A stretch of DNA of 13,805 nucleotides, from NCBI GenBank assembly GCA_018065025.1, contig JAGHUB010000429.1:1-13805 (forward strand), written 5' to 3'. This DNA comes from Candidatus Equihabitans merdae. GTDB taxonomy: Bacteria; Bacillota; Clostridia; Lachnospirales; Lachnospiraceae. A program made the translations under genes and the position numbers. Positions 1-6,390 of this stretch are shown here, one piece after another (the first letter of the stretch is position 1; each line of letters opens with the position of its first letter). Under the pieces are notes generated by a model. That model had not been told where the DNA came from and ran no database searches. It was given only the letters and a program-made list of their open reading frames with translations.

Positions 1-875
1 TTGGTGACCTTATCCAGATCCAGAGAGCTTAAAGCATTGTTATCATAGACCGTGACAGTTGTCAGAAGAGAGAAGTCGTGAATATCGGCTTCGATGACCA
101 CATCTTCCGGGATGCCAAGATCCAAAGGATTGCCGTCAACGTCTTTTAAGCTGTCCAGGCCCAGGCTGTCGGACAGGCCCGGCATAGCTGTGCCAACGAC
201 GATATTTTTGTCGCTGAATTCAATAGTCTTGCCATTGCTTACGGTTACATTTGAAGCTTTATCCATATCCATCAGCATACCGGAGATAACCAGGAAGGGC
301 TGGTAGAGCTTGGTGTTTTCTCCGTCGATGACAACATTTTTATAAATGTTGTTTTTATAGCTGAAGGTGACTTTCAGGTGGCCATTGGCACCGGCAAGCT
401 GGTCAGCCTTCACGGTCTTACCGTCTAATTCATAGGAAATGCTTGTGCTGATGGGGAGATTTGAAGCATCGGCGATACCCTGATAGACGATATCATTTCC
501 TTGGGCATCCCAGATCAGATCCCCATTGGCGTCCTTTTTATAGCTTTCGTTGCCCTTAACATTTTCAATATCACTAAGCGATGTATGGTCCTTGATCTGA
601 GCATTCTCAGAGGGATTCTTCAGCCAGCAGCTGACTTCGGTTTTCTTAATATTGCCATCGGCATCGGCGATGATATAAACCGTTTCATTTTTGCCTTTTT
701 CATTGCCGTGGGATGTTAAGAGAGAGACGGCGGCCTGTTCAAGACTGCCGGAGGATTCTGTAATCGGCGTGGATTCCTTTTCAGCAGCTTCTGTTACAGA
801 AGCGCATCCGCCTATTGAAGCGGCCACCATAGCTGTGGCCAGAAGGAGTGCGATGACTTGTCTGTAATGTTTCAT
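1..875 (-). CDS. Secreted lipoprotein downstream of MMPL exporter (partial, 3' end off window)
   Basis: An open frame runs without a stop from ATG at 873-875 to the left edge, giving at least 291 residues. The N-terminus is a lipoprotein signal: K2, H3 and R5, a hydrophobic stretch from about residue 7 to 21, then a lipobox S-I-G-G-C with Cys24 as the lipidation site. The mature part is polar, rich in Asp, Asn, Lys and Ser, and looks extracytoplasmic. The ribosome site AGGAGG (879-884) lies six bases before the ATG, and the upstream MMPL stop codon TAG (885-887) overlaps its first bases, so the two genes are almost certainly co-transcribed and probably translationally coupled. I do not recognise a named domain in the visible part. 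The context suggests an extracellular partner of the exporter, which is inference. The missing C-terminus could hold coiled coil or a membrane anchor. Confidence 0.8.
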   Translation of the reverse strand, partial: MKHYRQVIALLLATAMVAASIGGCASVTEAAEKESTPITESSGSLEQAAVSLLTSHGNEKGKNETVYIIADADGNIKKTEVSCWLKNPSENAQIKDHTSLSDIENVKGNESYKKDANGDLIWDAQGNDIVYQGIADASNLPISTSISYELDGKTVKADQLAGANGHLKVTFSYKNNIYKNVVIDGENTKLYQPFLVISGMLMDMDKASNVTVSNGKTIEFSDKNIVVGTAMPGLSDSLGLDSLKDVDGNPLDLGIPEDVVIEADIHDFSLLTTVTVYDNNALSSLDLDKVT

Positions 876-884
876 AGTTACCTC

Positions 885-2963
885 CTAGTTGTTTTTATGT
901 CGAAGGGGCTTCATACCCCAGCTTGTTTGAATGATTAAGCGGTCAAATGTGACCAGCATGGACGGCAGCAGCAGGAAGACCAGTACCATGCTGATGATGG
1001 CACCTCTGCCCATGAGCAGACACAGGGAACCAATCAGGTCTACATCTGAGTAGAGGCCTACGCCGATGGTGGCGGCGAAGAAGCCAAGAGCACTTGTCAA
1101 AACCGAGGGGACGGATTTAGCTACAGCCTCTGAGACTGCCTTTTTTCTGTCCATGCCTCCCAGTCTTTCCTTCTGATAACGTGTGGTCATCAAGATGGCA
1201 TAGTCTACGGTAGCCCCCAACTGGATCGTACCGATGACGATGGATGCGATGAATGGAAGGGTTGTTCCGGTGAAATAACTGATACCCAGATTGATGTAGA
1301 TACCAAGCTCAATAACCAGTACCAGGATAATGGGCAAGGTGATGGACTTAAGGGAAATGAGAATCAGGAAGAAGATGGCGATGATGGATACTTCGCTGAC
1401 CACTTTGAAATCCCTGTCAGTGATGGAAATCAGATCCTTGGTACAGGGGGCTTCACCGATCAACATAGCTTCCGGAGAGTATTTCTTGATGATCCTATTT
1501 ACCTTCTCAATCTGCGCATTGACTTCATCGGAAGCAACCGGGTATTCGGTGCCGATCAGGATCAGCTGATGACCGTTGGCACTTAAGTCGGCGGTCAGGT
1601 CTCCTACCATGAAGTCTTCCGGCATGCCCGAGGGCAGAAGAGAGGCGGATCCTAATGCAAATTGGATGCCATCCACATCCTGGATCTCTTTCAGCATAAG
1701 CTGTGTGTCTCTGGGACTCAGGTCATCCGGGGCCAGAATCATTTCTATAGAAGCCGTATCGAAATCTTCTGCCAGAACTGCATTGGCCTGAGAGGAAGGC
1801 AGGTAATCCGGCAGGCTGTTGGCCAGGTCATAGTAAACATCCAGGTGCTTATAGCCGATCAGAGCCGGAATCCACAGAAGCATCAGTACCACAAGGAAGA
1901 GCTTGTTGTGTTTCACTACCAGCTTTCCGATACCCTTACCTTTGATATTTAGTGGCTTGTGTGAAAAGCGCTTAATCAGCTTGTCACAGCAGAGGATAAA
2001 GGCAGGCAGGACGGTGATACACAGGAGAACACCAAGAATGACACCTTTGGCCATGACCACACCAAGATCGAGACCAAGTGTAAAGGTCATAAAGCACAGG
2101 GCGATGAAACCGGCTACAGTTGTCAGAGAGGATGCCGAGACGGATACGATGGTATCTGAGATGGCGTGGGCCATGGCTTCGGTATTATCTCCGTATCCCT
2201 TCTTTTTCTCCATGTAGCTGTTCCATAGGAAAATGGAATAGTCCATGGTAACAGCCAACTGCAGCACCGCCGCCAGTGACATGGTAATGAAGGAAATTTC
2301 ACCTTTGAAAATGTTAGTTCCCAGGTTGTAAATGACGGCGATGCCTATGGTTAAGAGGAAGAGCACCGGTGCCATGAAGGAGTCCATGGTCAGGACCAAT
2401 ACCAAAGCGGAAAGCAGGACAGCGATCAGCACATACCAGAACAATTCGCTGTCCACCAGATTCTTGGTATCCGTTACCACAGCGGACATGCTGCTTAAGA
2501 AGCAGTTGTTGCCAACCTTGGCCCGAAGTTCATCGATGGCCTTCATGGTATTGTCCGATGACGTGCCTTCATCAAAGAAGACCGCCATCAAAGTGCCATG
2601 ATCTGAATGGAAGGTGTTGTAGAGCTCCTCCGGCAGAAATTCCTGAGGAATGCTGTCGTCCAGGATGCTGTCATACCATACAACGGAAGCCACATGTTCG
2701 GTATTCTCTACTTCCTTCTTAAGCTGGGCAGCTTCTGAATCTGTCATGCCGTTGACGATGAAGATGGCATAGGCTCCTTTTCCAAAATCCTTCAAGAGGA
2801 TGTCCTGACCCTGCATGGTCTCGATCTCATCCGGCAGATAATAGAGGATGTCGTAATTAACTCTGGTATTGATGAAACCAAGGGCGGCAGGAATCAACAG
2901 AACCAAGCTAAGTATGATGACACCGATGCGGTGCCTGGCGATAAAACGCCCAAAGTTTAACAT
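885..2963 (-). CDS. MMPL/RND-superfamily exporter
   Basis: A 692-residue membrane protein with the duplicated RND/MMPL plan: one TM helix near residues 11-30, a soluble extracytoplasmic domain, a five-helix bundle, then the same order repeated. Each half carries the conserved acidic helix motif, T-M-D-Y (Asp241) and T-V-D-Y (Asp587), the expected proton-relay positions in this superfamily. The length fits the Firmicute YdfJ/YdgH-type MMPL group. I chose the ATG at 2961-2963 because AAGGAGA lies ten bases upstream. A longer frame beginning at 3035 would add 24 residues unlike a membrane N-terminus and would start inside the operator. The substrate cannot be read from the sequence; lipids, peptides, bile salts or drugs are all possible. 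It is divergent from a TetR gene and followed by a coupled lipoprotein, so it is likely an inducible efflux or envelope-lipid export system. Confidence 0.9.
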   Translation of the reverse strand: MLNFGRFIARHRIGVIILSLVLLIPAALGFINTRVNYDILYYLPDEIETMQGQDILLKDFGKGAYAIFIVNGMTDSEAAQLKKEVENTEHVASVVWYDSILDDSIPQEFLPEELYNTFHSDHGTLMAVFFDEGTSSDNTMKAIDELRAKVGNNCFLSSMSAVVTDTKNLVDSELFWYVLIAVLLSALVLVLTMDSFMAPVLFLLTIGIAVIYNLGTNIFKGEISFITMSLAAVLQLAVTMDYSIFLWNSYMEKKKGYGDNTEAMAHAISDTIVSVSASSLTTVAGFIALCFMTFTLGLDLGVVMAKGVILGVLLCITVLPAFILCCDKLIKRFSHKPLNIKGKGIGKLVVKHNKLFLVVLMLLWIPALIGYKHLDVYYDLANSLPDYLPSSQANAVLAEDFDTASIEMILAPDDLSPRDTQLMLKEIQDVDGIQFALGSASLLPSGMPEDFMVGDLTADLSANGHQLILIGTEYPVASDEVNAQIEKVNRIIKKYSPEAMLIGEAPCTKDLISITDRDFKVVSEVSIIAIFFLILISLKSITLPIILVLVIELGIYINLGISYFTGTTLPFIASIVIGTIQLGATVDYAILMTTRYQKERLGGMDRKKAVSEAVAKSVPSVLTSALGFFAATIGVGLYSDVDLIGSLCLLMGRGAIISMVLVFLLLPSMLVTFDRLIIQTSWGMKPLRHKNN

Positions 2964-3021
2964 TGTCTGAGTATCTCCTTTTTGTATATCCCAGATAAAA
3001 AAATCGGGAAAATAATAAAAA

Positions 3022-3034
3022 TGACCATCAGTCA
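3022..3034. promoter_or_regulatory. Operator-like palindrome O1 (TGAC-N5-GTCA)
   Basis: TGACCATCAGTCA is an imperfect palindrome with 4-bp arms. It differs from O2 (3066-3078) at only three central positions and lies 44 bp from it, close to four helical turns. It falls about +10 to +22 relative to the predicted start of the exporter transcript, where a bound repressor would block elongation or initiation. The likely ligand is the divergent TetR protein (inference). Confidence 0.6.
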
Positions 3035-3050
3035 TTTCTGAACAGTGAAT

Positions 3051-3079
3051 AAGATAACACTAAAATGACCGTTGGTCAA
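3051..3079 (-). promoter_or_regulatory. Exporter (MMPL) promoter
   Basis: Reading leftward, TTGACC (3079-3074) is followed after 17 bases by TATCTT (3056-3051). The -35 matches consensus at five of six positions and the -10 at four of six. The -35 lies within operator-like palindrome O2, so repressor binding would compete directly with RNA polymerase. The predicted transcript start near 3044 gives a leader of about 80 bases. Confidence 0.6.
3066..3078. promoter_or_regulatory. Operator-like palindrome O2 (TGACC-N3-GGTCA)
   Basis: TGACCGTTGGTCA has perfect 5-bp arms and covers the -35 of the exporter promoter. It ends ten bases before the -35 of the tetR promoter, so one bound TetR dimer could affect both divergent transcripts. 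Together with O1 it forms a two-site control region. Confidence 0.65.
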
Positions 3080-3087
3080 TATTTCTT

Positions 3088-3116
3088 TTGACAAAAATTT
3101 GAAGATGCTATAATAT
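3088..3116 (+). promoter_or_regulatory. tetR promoter
   Basis: A perfect -35 TTGACA (3088-3093) is followed by TATAAT (3109-3114, spacing 15) overlapping TAATAT (3111-3116, spacing 17). The second gives ideal spacing with a weaker -10, and either could be used. The transcript would have a leader of roughly 65 bases before the ATG at 3186. Confidence 0.65.
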
Positions 3117-3185
3117 CAAAACACGCTGAAAACTATAGAGTGTAATAATCACTATGTTTATTGATAAAAGCAGTGGTTCAAAGAT

Positions 3186-3773
3186 ATGGGAAAAGTACAG
3201 GAAAATAAGATAAACAAACACAATCGTCTGATGGAAGCGGCTTATGCTCTCTATACCCATAAGGGTTTTGCGGATACAACGATTTCTGATATCGTTAAAG
3301 ATGCCGGTACAGCTAAGGGCACTTTTTATCTGTATTTCAAGGATAAATATGATATTCAGGAGAAGTTGATTGCCAGAAAGGCCAAACAGCTCTTCACCCA
3401 TGCTAAAGAGTGCAGCGGCTATGAAGATAAGGAAGATATTCCCGGCAAGATCCTGGCCATCATTGACGATATTCTGGAACAGTTGAAAGACAATAAGCTT
3501 CTGTTGAAGTTTATCAATAAGAATCTAAGCTGGGGACTTTTCAAGAAAGTCATGGAAGACTCGGATGAGTCCTATGTAACCTTCCTGGAAGAGATTATCG
3601 GAGATACGGTCAACGACACAGAGACCAGACTTTGCATCTACACCATCTTTGAGATGGTAGGGGCCACCGTACATAATGTGATCCTCTATAGTGATCCGGT
3701 GGACTTCGAAACCTATAAACCCTATCTGCACAAGTCTGTGCGAGCCGTTATGGCAGAATTCCAAATTCAATAA
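3186..3773 (+). CDS. TetR/AcrR-family transcriptional regulator
   Basis: A 195-residue protein of normal TetR length. The N-terminal DNA-binding domain is clear: helix 1 around residues 13-27, then the helix-turn-helix at about 31-50, with the family signature T-T-I-S-D-I followed by A-K-G-T-F-Y-L-Y-F-K-D-K. The remaining residues, about 55-195, form the variable ligand-binding and dimer domain, and its ligand cannot be predicted. No good Shine-Dalgarno sequence precedes the ATG and an in-frame TAA lies shortly upstream at 3165-3167, so this start is the only sensible one and translation may be weak, which suits a low-level repressor. Its divergent position, facing the MMPL exporter across two palindromes, argues that it represses both the exporter unit and itself. 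Confidence 0.93.
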   Translation: MGKVQENKINKHNRLMEAAYALYTHKGFADTTISDIVKDAGTAKGTFYLYFKDKYDIQEKLIARKAKQLFTHAKECSGYEDKEDIPGKILAIIDDILEQLKDNKLLLKFINKNLSWGLFKKVMEDSDESYVTFLEEIIGDTVNDTETRLCIYTIFEMVGATVHNVILYSDPVDFETYKPYLHKSVRAVMAEFQIQ

Positions 3774-3792
3774 TTTAATAGAGAAAAATGAA

Positions 3793-3820
3793 GTACCCTC
3801 GGCATCAGTGCCGAGGGTAT
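3793..3820. terminator. Bidirectional terminator between tetR and the PfkB kinase gene
   Basis: TACCCTCGGCA (3794-3804) pairs with TGCCGAGGGTA (3809-3819), an 11-bp stem with a TCAG loop, extendable by a G-T pair at the base. On the minus strand it is followed by a T-rich stretch containing TTTTT, giving a good terminator for the kinase gene. On the plus strand the tail is only moderately T-rich (TATATACTT), so termination of tetR may be less efficient. It sits between convergent stops at 3773 and 3829. Confidence 0.8.
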
Positions 3821-3828
3821 ATACTTAA

Positions 3829-4752
3829 TCAGGCTTCAATACCAAATTCTTCCGGGCGGAAGATGGGGCAGACATTTTCTGTGGTCATGATGACGGAAGC
3901 GGCCAGAGTAGTACCGATCTGGCAGGCTTCACGAAGGGATTTGCCATAGGTGAGGCCGATGGTTGTACCGGAGAAGAAGGCATCGCCGGCACCGGTGGTG
4001 TCCATGACCTGAACATTTTTAGCAGGAACGATACCGCTTTCATTCTTGATGGTATCTACATAGACGGCACCTTGTTCACCCATGGTAACGACCATGCGGG
4101 GCACACCCAGATGATGGACTTTTTCGGGAAGGATCTTAAGCATCTCTTCAGGTGTCAATGCGTCATAGTTTTCAAAGAAGAGCTGACCTGCTTCCTGCTG
4201 GTTGCAGACGAAGCAGTGCATGCGGGAGAAGAACTCTCTGTGTTCCATAGCAATGCTCATGTTGGAAATGACCGTGAAAACAGGAAGGCCATACTGCTCA
4301 GCAAGATTGAAGATGCGGGTGCAGACCTCGATCTCAAGATCCAGTTCAAGGACGATAGCACTGGCATTAGAGAAAATCTCTTTTTCATTTTCAATAATGA
4401 TGTCTTCGATAGGTCTTAAGTCAGGACGCTGGGAGACTGAACCGGCTAACTGACCTTTTTCATCAAAGACGGCCAGCCAGGTGCCCATGCCGTTAGGCAG
4501 CTGACGTACAAAGCGGGTGTCAACCTTGTGGCGTTTAAGCTTGGCCAGAACAGCGTCCCCTGTGTCGCCTGTATCAATCAAACCAACAAAGGTGGGCTTG
4601 AGTTCAACGTTGGCAATGTCCTCGGCCACGTTTCTGGCAACACCGCCGTGGACGATCTCCAGACGACCGACATTGCGGCCGGTGGGAAGGTAGGGTGTTA
4701 CAGAGTAACCTTTAATATCAACAAAAACAGAACCAATAACAGTAATGCTCAT
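3829..4752 (-). CDS. PfkB-family kinase, pseudouridine-kinase-like
   Basis: A 307-residue ribokinase/PfkB-fold kinase that would phosphorylate a sugar or nucleoside with ATP in the cytoplasm. Visible landmarks are an N-terminal strand with substrate-binding Asp12 (V-D-I-K-G-Y-S), the first PfkB motif G-G-V-A-R-N-V-A-E (36-44), the N-Q-Q-E motif (184-187) for magnesium/phosphate, and the ATP/catalytic motif D-T-T-G-A-G-D-A-F (251-259) with catalytic base Asp257. The G-S-x-x-x-D-x-x-G-Y-S start and the GGVxRNxA motif resemble E. coli PsuK as I remember it, so pseudouridine kinase is the best specific guess. Ribokinase or nucleoside kinase remain possible. No pseudouridine-phosphate glycosidase gene (psuG) is next to it here. 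AGGAG precedes the ATG. It appears monocistronic, with its own extended -10 promoter and a hairpin terminator. Confidence 0.85.
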   Translation of the reverse strand: MSITVIGSVFVDIKGYSVTPYLPTGRNVGRLEIVHGGVARNVAEDIANVELKPTFVGLIDTGDTGDAVLAKLKRHKVDTRFVRQLPNGMGTWLAVFDEKGQLAGSVSQRPDLRPIEDIIIENEKEIFSNASAIVLELDLEIEVCTRIFNLAEQYGLPVFTVISNMSIAMEHREFFSRMHCFVCNQQEAGQLFFENYDALTPEEMLKILPEKVHHLGVPRMVVTMGEQGAVYVDTIKNESGIVPAKNVQVMDTTGAGDAFFSGTTIGLTYGKSLREACQIGTTLAASVIMTTENVCPIFRPEEFGIEA

Positions 4753-4794
4753 AATACGCTCCTAAAGAATAAAGATATGGTGAAAACCTTTCCC

Positions 4795-4803
4795 ATTATA
4801 ACA
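4795..4803 (-). promoter_or_regulatory. Extended -10 promoter of the PfkB kinase gene
   Basis: Reading leftward, TGTTATAAT is a perfect TATAAT with the TG of an extended -10 element one base upstream. No convincing -35 lies 16-18 bases further up, which is tolerated by extended -10 promoters. The transcript would start near 4788, giving a leader of about 35 bases that includes the TAGGAG ribosome site. Confidence 0.55.
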
Positions 4804-4879
4804 GAAGAGAAAGATGGGATATACACTTGTCTGTGATATATATCTTAACAATGTGATAGAATTATAGATGAAAAATCAA

Positions 4880-4936
4880 TTTCAGCTTGAAATTCAAGTT
4901 CAACATAGGCTTCGTAGATATCTGTTTCAATTGAAA
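4880..4936. promoter_or_regulatory. Cluster of TTGAA/TTCAA palindromes upstream of XRE-HD gene
   Basis: Three overlapping or nearby inverted repeats share the same half-site: TTTCA-GCT-TGAAA (4880-4892), CTTGAA-A-TTCAAG (4886-4898) and the perfect 12-mer TTTCAATTGAAA (4925-4936). A TATAAT (4937-4942) directly abuts the last one and could be the -10 of the 4986 gene, although no clear -35 is present. The spacing from the centre of the second repeat to the centre of the third is about 38 bp. An autoregulatory operator for the downstream XRE protein is the simplest explanation, as inference. Confidence 0.45.
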
Positions 4937-4985
4937 TATAATAAGGCTATAGCAAGGTGATAGTTGTTTGTGAGAGGAGAGTGCT

Positions 4986-5813
4986 ATGAGTATCGGATCA
5001 CAGATTGCAAAGAGAAGAAAAGAATTAAAGCTTTCACAGGAAGCACTTGGTGAAAAAGTAAATGTTTCCTTTCAGGCTGTAAGTGCCTGGGAACGTGATA
5101 TGTATACGCCTGAGACGGACAAGCTGCCGGAGATCGCCAAGGCCTTAAGTACTACTGTTTCATGGCTGATGGATGAAGCAACAACAGTTCCAAGATGGGA
5201 ATTCCACGATGAAATGTTTGATCTGGATCACATGTATAGTCAGGTCAGGTATTCTGCCAATGCCTTGGGATTGCTTGAAACCTCTAAAGCCTTGATTCTC
5301 ATGAAGAAATATCATGAGGGACAGACTCGTAAGGGCAAGGATAAGGTTCCCTACATAGCCCATCCGCTTTTGATGGCCTGTCATGCCCTGGCACTTGGCT
5401 TGAAGGACGATGATCTGCTGGCAACGGTCCTGCTTCATGATGTGGTGGAAGACTGTGGTGTGACAGCAGATATGCTGGATGTCAACGACGACATCAGAGA
5501 AGCCGTTCAATTGGTGAGCTTTGAACAGAAGAAAGGCGAGAGCAGACATGCTGCCAAGCTTCGCTATTATGAGAACATGAAGGACAACAAGATAGCAGCC
5601 ATGGTCAAACTGCTTGATCGCTGCAACAATATTTCCCACATGGCCTCCGGATTCACCAAAGAAAAGATGGCGGACTACATCGATGAGACAGAAGAAATGG
5701 TATTTCCCCTGTTAGATCATGTGAAACATACATTTCCTGAGTATTATAATGCAGTATTTGTCCTCAAATACCAGATGCTCAGCGTGATGGAAGCGATAAA
5801 GAGGTTGATATAA
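4986..5813 (+). CDS. XRE-family HTH fused to a SpoT/MESH1-like HD hydrolase domain
   Basis: A 275-residue two-domain protein. Residues about 6-60 are a canonical Cro/C1-type helix-turn-helix (R-R-K-E-L-K-L-S-Q-E-A-L, then S-F-Q-A-V-S-A-W-E-R). Residues about 98-250 match the HD domain of RelA/SpoT and MESH1 alarmone hydrolases: Y-H-E-G-Q with H110, Y-I-A-H-P-L with H126, L-L-H-D-V-V-E-D with H151-D152 and E155-D156, and K-L-L-D-R-C-N-N with D211 and N215. These correspond to the metal ligands and catalytic E-D pair of the family, so the fold is probably active as a (p)ppGpp 3'-pyrophosphohydrolase or related nucleotide hydrolase. No synthetase or TGS/ACT domain follows. AGGAGA precedes the ATG. 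It is a single gene with palindromes upstream and a hairpin terminator. The real substrate is unproven; a sensor role that couples nucleotide binding to DNA binding is also possible. Confidence 0.88.
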   Translation: MSIGSQIAKRRKELKLSQEALGEKVNVSFQAVSAWERDMYTPETDKLPEIAKALSTTVSWLMDEATTVPRWEFHDEMFDLDHMYSQVRYSANALGLLETSKALILMKKYHEGQTRKGKDKVPYIAHPLLMACHALALGLKDDDLLATVLLHDVVEDCGVTADMLDVNDDIREAVQLVSFEQKKGESRHAAKLRYYENMKDNKIAAMVKLLDRCNNISHMASGFTKEKMADYIDETEEMVFPLLDHVKHTFPEYYNAVFVLKYQMLSVMEAIKRLI

Positions 5814-5818
5814 AACAA

Positions 5819-5842
5819 AGGCTGCCGTATAAGCGACAGCCT
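5819..5842. terminator. Bidirectional terminator between XRE-HD and SUKH genes
   Basis: AGGCTG (5819-5824) pairs with CAGCCT (5837-5842). After one C-A mismatch, an inner CG/CG continues the stem around a TATAAG loop. The plus-strand tail is CTTATTCTTT and the minus-strand tail is TTGTTTTAT, so it can serve both convergent genes. The stem is shorter than that of the other two terminators in the window. Confidence 0.65.
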
Positions 5843-5850
5843 CTTATTCT

Positions 5851-6228
5851 TTACTGATCCATTTTCTCCCAGTAATTATTGATATCCGCAGGCAGGTTTT
5901 CAATATTGTCTCCAATGATCTCCAGATACTCTTCTTCGATGATTTCCGGAACGATAAGGTATTCCCCATCCGCTGTTAAGCCGATAAGTTCTCCGCCACC
6001 GTTGGAACCGATGATGATGTGGCCTTCGGGCAAGTCTTCACTGAAGTCATCGTTGATTTCCTGAAGTTCTTCGATTGGATATAGAACAAGCCAGGATGCA
6101 CCGGTGTCACCCTCACAGCCGTTGTGGGTCTGCATGAAAGAGGTATAGTCTGACGGAAGTGTGACGTTATTGATCATGTCAGGCATAGTGCCTTCGAAGG
6201 GTTCATTGAAGCTAATATCGGTCCACAT
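5851..6228 (-). CDS. SMI1/KNR4 (SUKH) family protein
   Basis: A small acidic protein, 125 residues from the ATG at 6226-6228. That start is chosen because AGGAG lies eight bases upstream; the in-frame ATG at 6252 has no ribosome site and would translate the Shine-Dalgarno sequence itself. SUKH hallmarks are L-P-S-D-Y-T-S-F-M-Q-T-H-N-G (residues 24-37), W-L-V-L-Y-P-I-E-E-L (46-55), and I-I-I-G-S-N-G-G-G-E-L-I-G (71-83). SUKH proteins often act as immunity proteins against contact-dependent or polymorphic toxins, but many are stand-alone with unknown role. No toxin or secretion gene is visible beside it, so an orphan immunity or housekeeping protein-binding role is equally likely. It has its own promoter and is convergent with the XRE-HD gene. 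Confidence 0.85.
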   Translation of the reverse strand: MWTDISFNEPFEGTMPDMINNVTLPSDYTSFMQTHNGCEGDTGASWLVLYPIEELQEINDDFSEDLPEGHIIIGSNGGGELIGLTADGEYLIVPEIIEEEYLEIIGDNIENLPADINNYWEKMDQ

Positions 6229-6303
6229 ATCTGTTTCTCCTGATTGGGTCATTTATTCACAAAGCCGTCGTTTTCACGTAACTAAACCGACGTCCTTTCT
6301 GCT

Positions 6304-6333
6304 ATTATATAAGCGTGGCGAGGACATCATCAA
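6304..6333 (-). promoter_or_regulatory. SUKH gene promoter
   Basis: Reading leftward, TTGATG (6333-6328) is followed after 18 bases by a perfect TATAAT (6309-6304). The transcript would start near 6297, leaving a leader of about 70 bases. That leader holds an imperfect inverted repeat (CGTCG at 6266-6270, CGACG at 6287-6291, with flanking TTT/AAA). Confidence 0.6.
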
Positions 6334-6390
6334 GGGATTATTCTCCGCCCCATTTGCTTTACCGTTTTCACACATGTTTTACGAGGTTTT

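Noticed and set aside
501..719. 72-residue rightward hydrophobic open frame
   Set aside because: It is antisense to the exporter-associated lipoprotein, whose frame is continuous with a lipobox and ribosome site.
2964..3035. 24-residue N-terminal extension of the MMPL gene starting at 3035
   Set aside because: The extension starts inside operator O1, has no ribosome site, and contains the true Shine-Dalgarno AAGGAGA for the ATG at 2961-2963.
3108..3401. 97-residue leftward open frame overlapping the tetR start
   Set aside because: It covers the tetR helix-turn-helix in antisense and reads into the promoter region; the amino-acid sequence has no recognisable feature.
5160..5639. 159-residue leftward open frame antisense to the XRE-HD gene
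   Set aside because: It lies entirely within a strongly recognisable coding domain on the other strand and has no family motif or ribosome site.
4986..6228. XRE-HD plus SUKH as a toxin-antitoxin or toxSAS-type pair
   Set aside because: The two genes are convergent with a terminator between them, and neither a synthetase toxin nor a second small partner gene is present.
6229..6252. Longer SUKH start at 6252
   Set aside because: The extra eight codons are encoded by the Shine-Dalgarno region of the downstream ATG, and there is no ribosome site before 6252.
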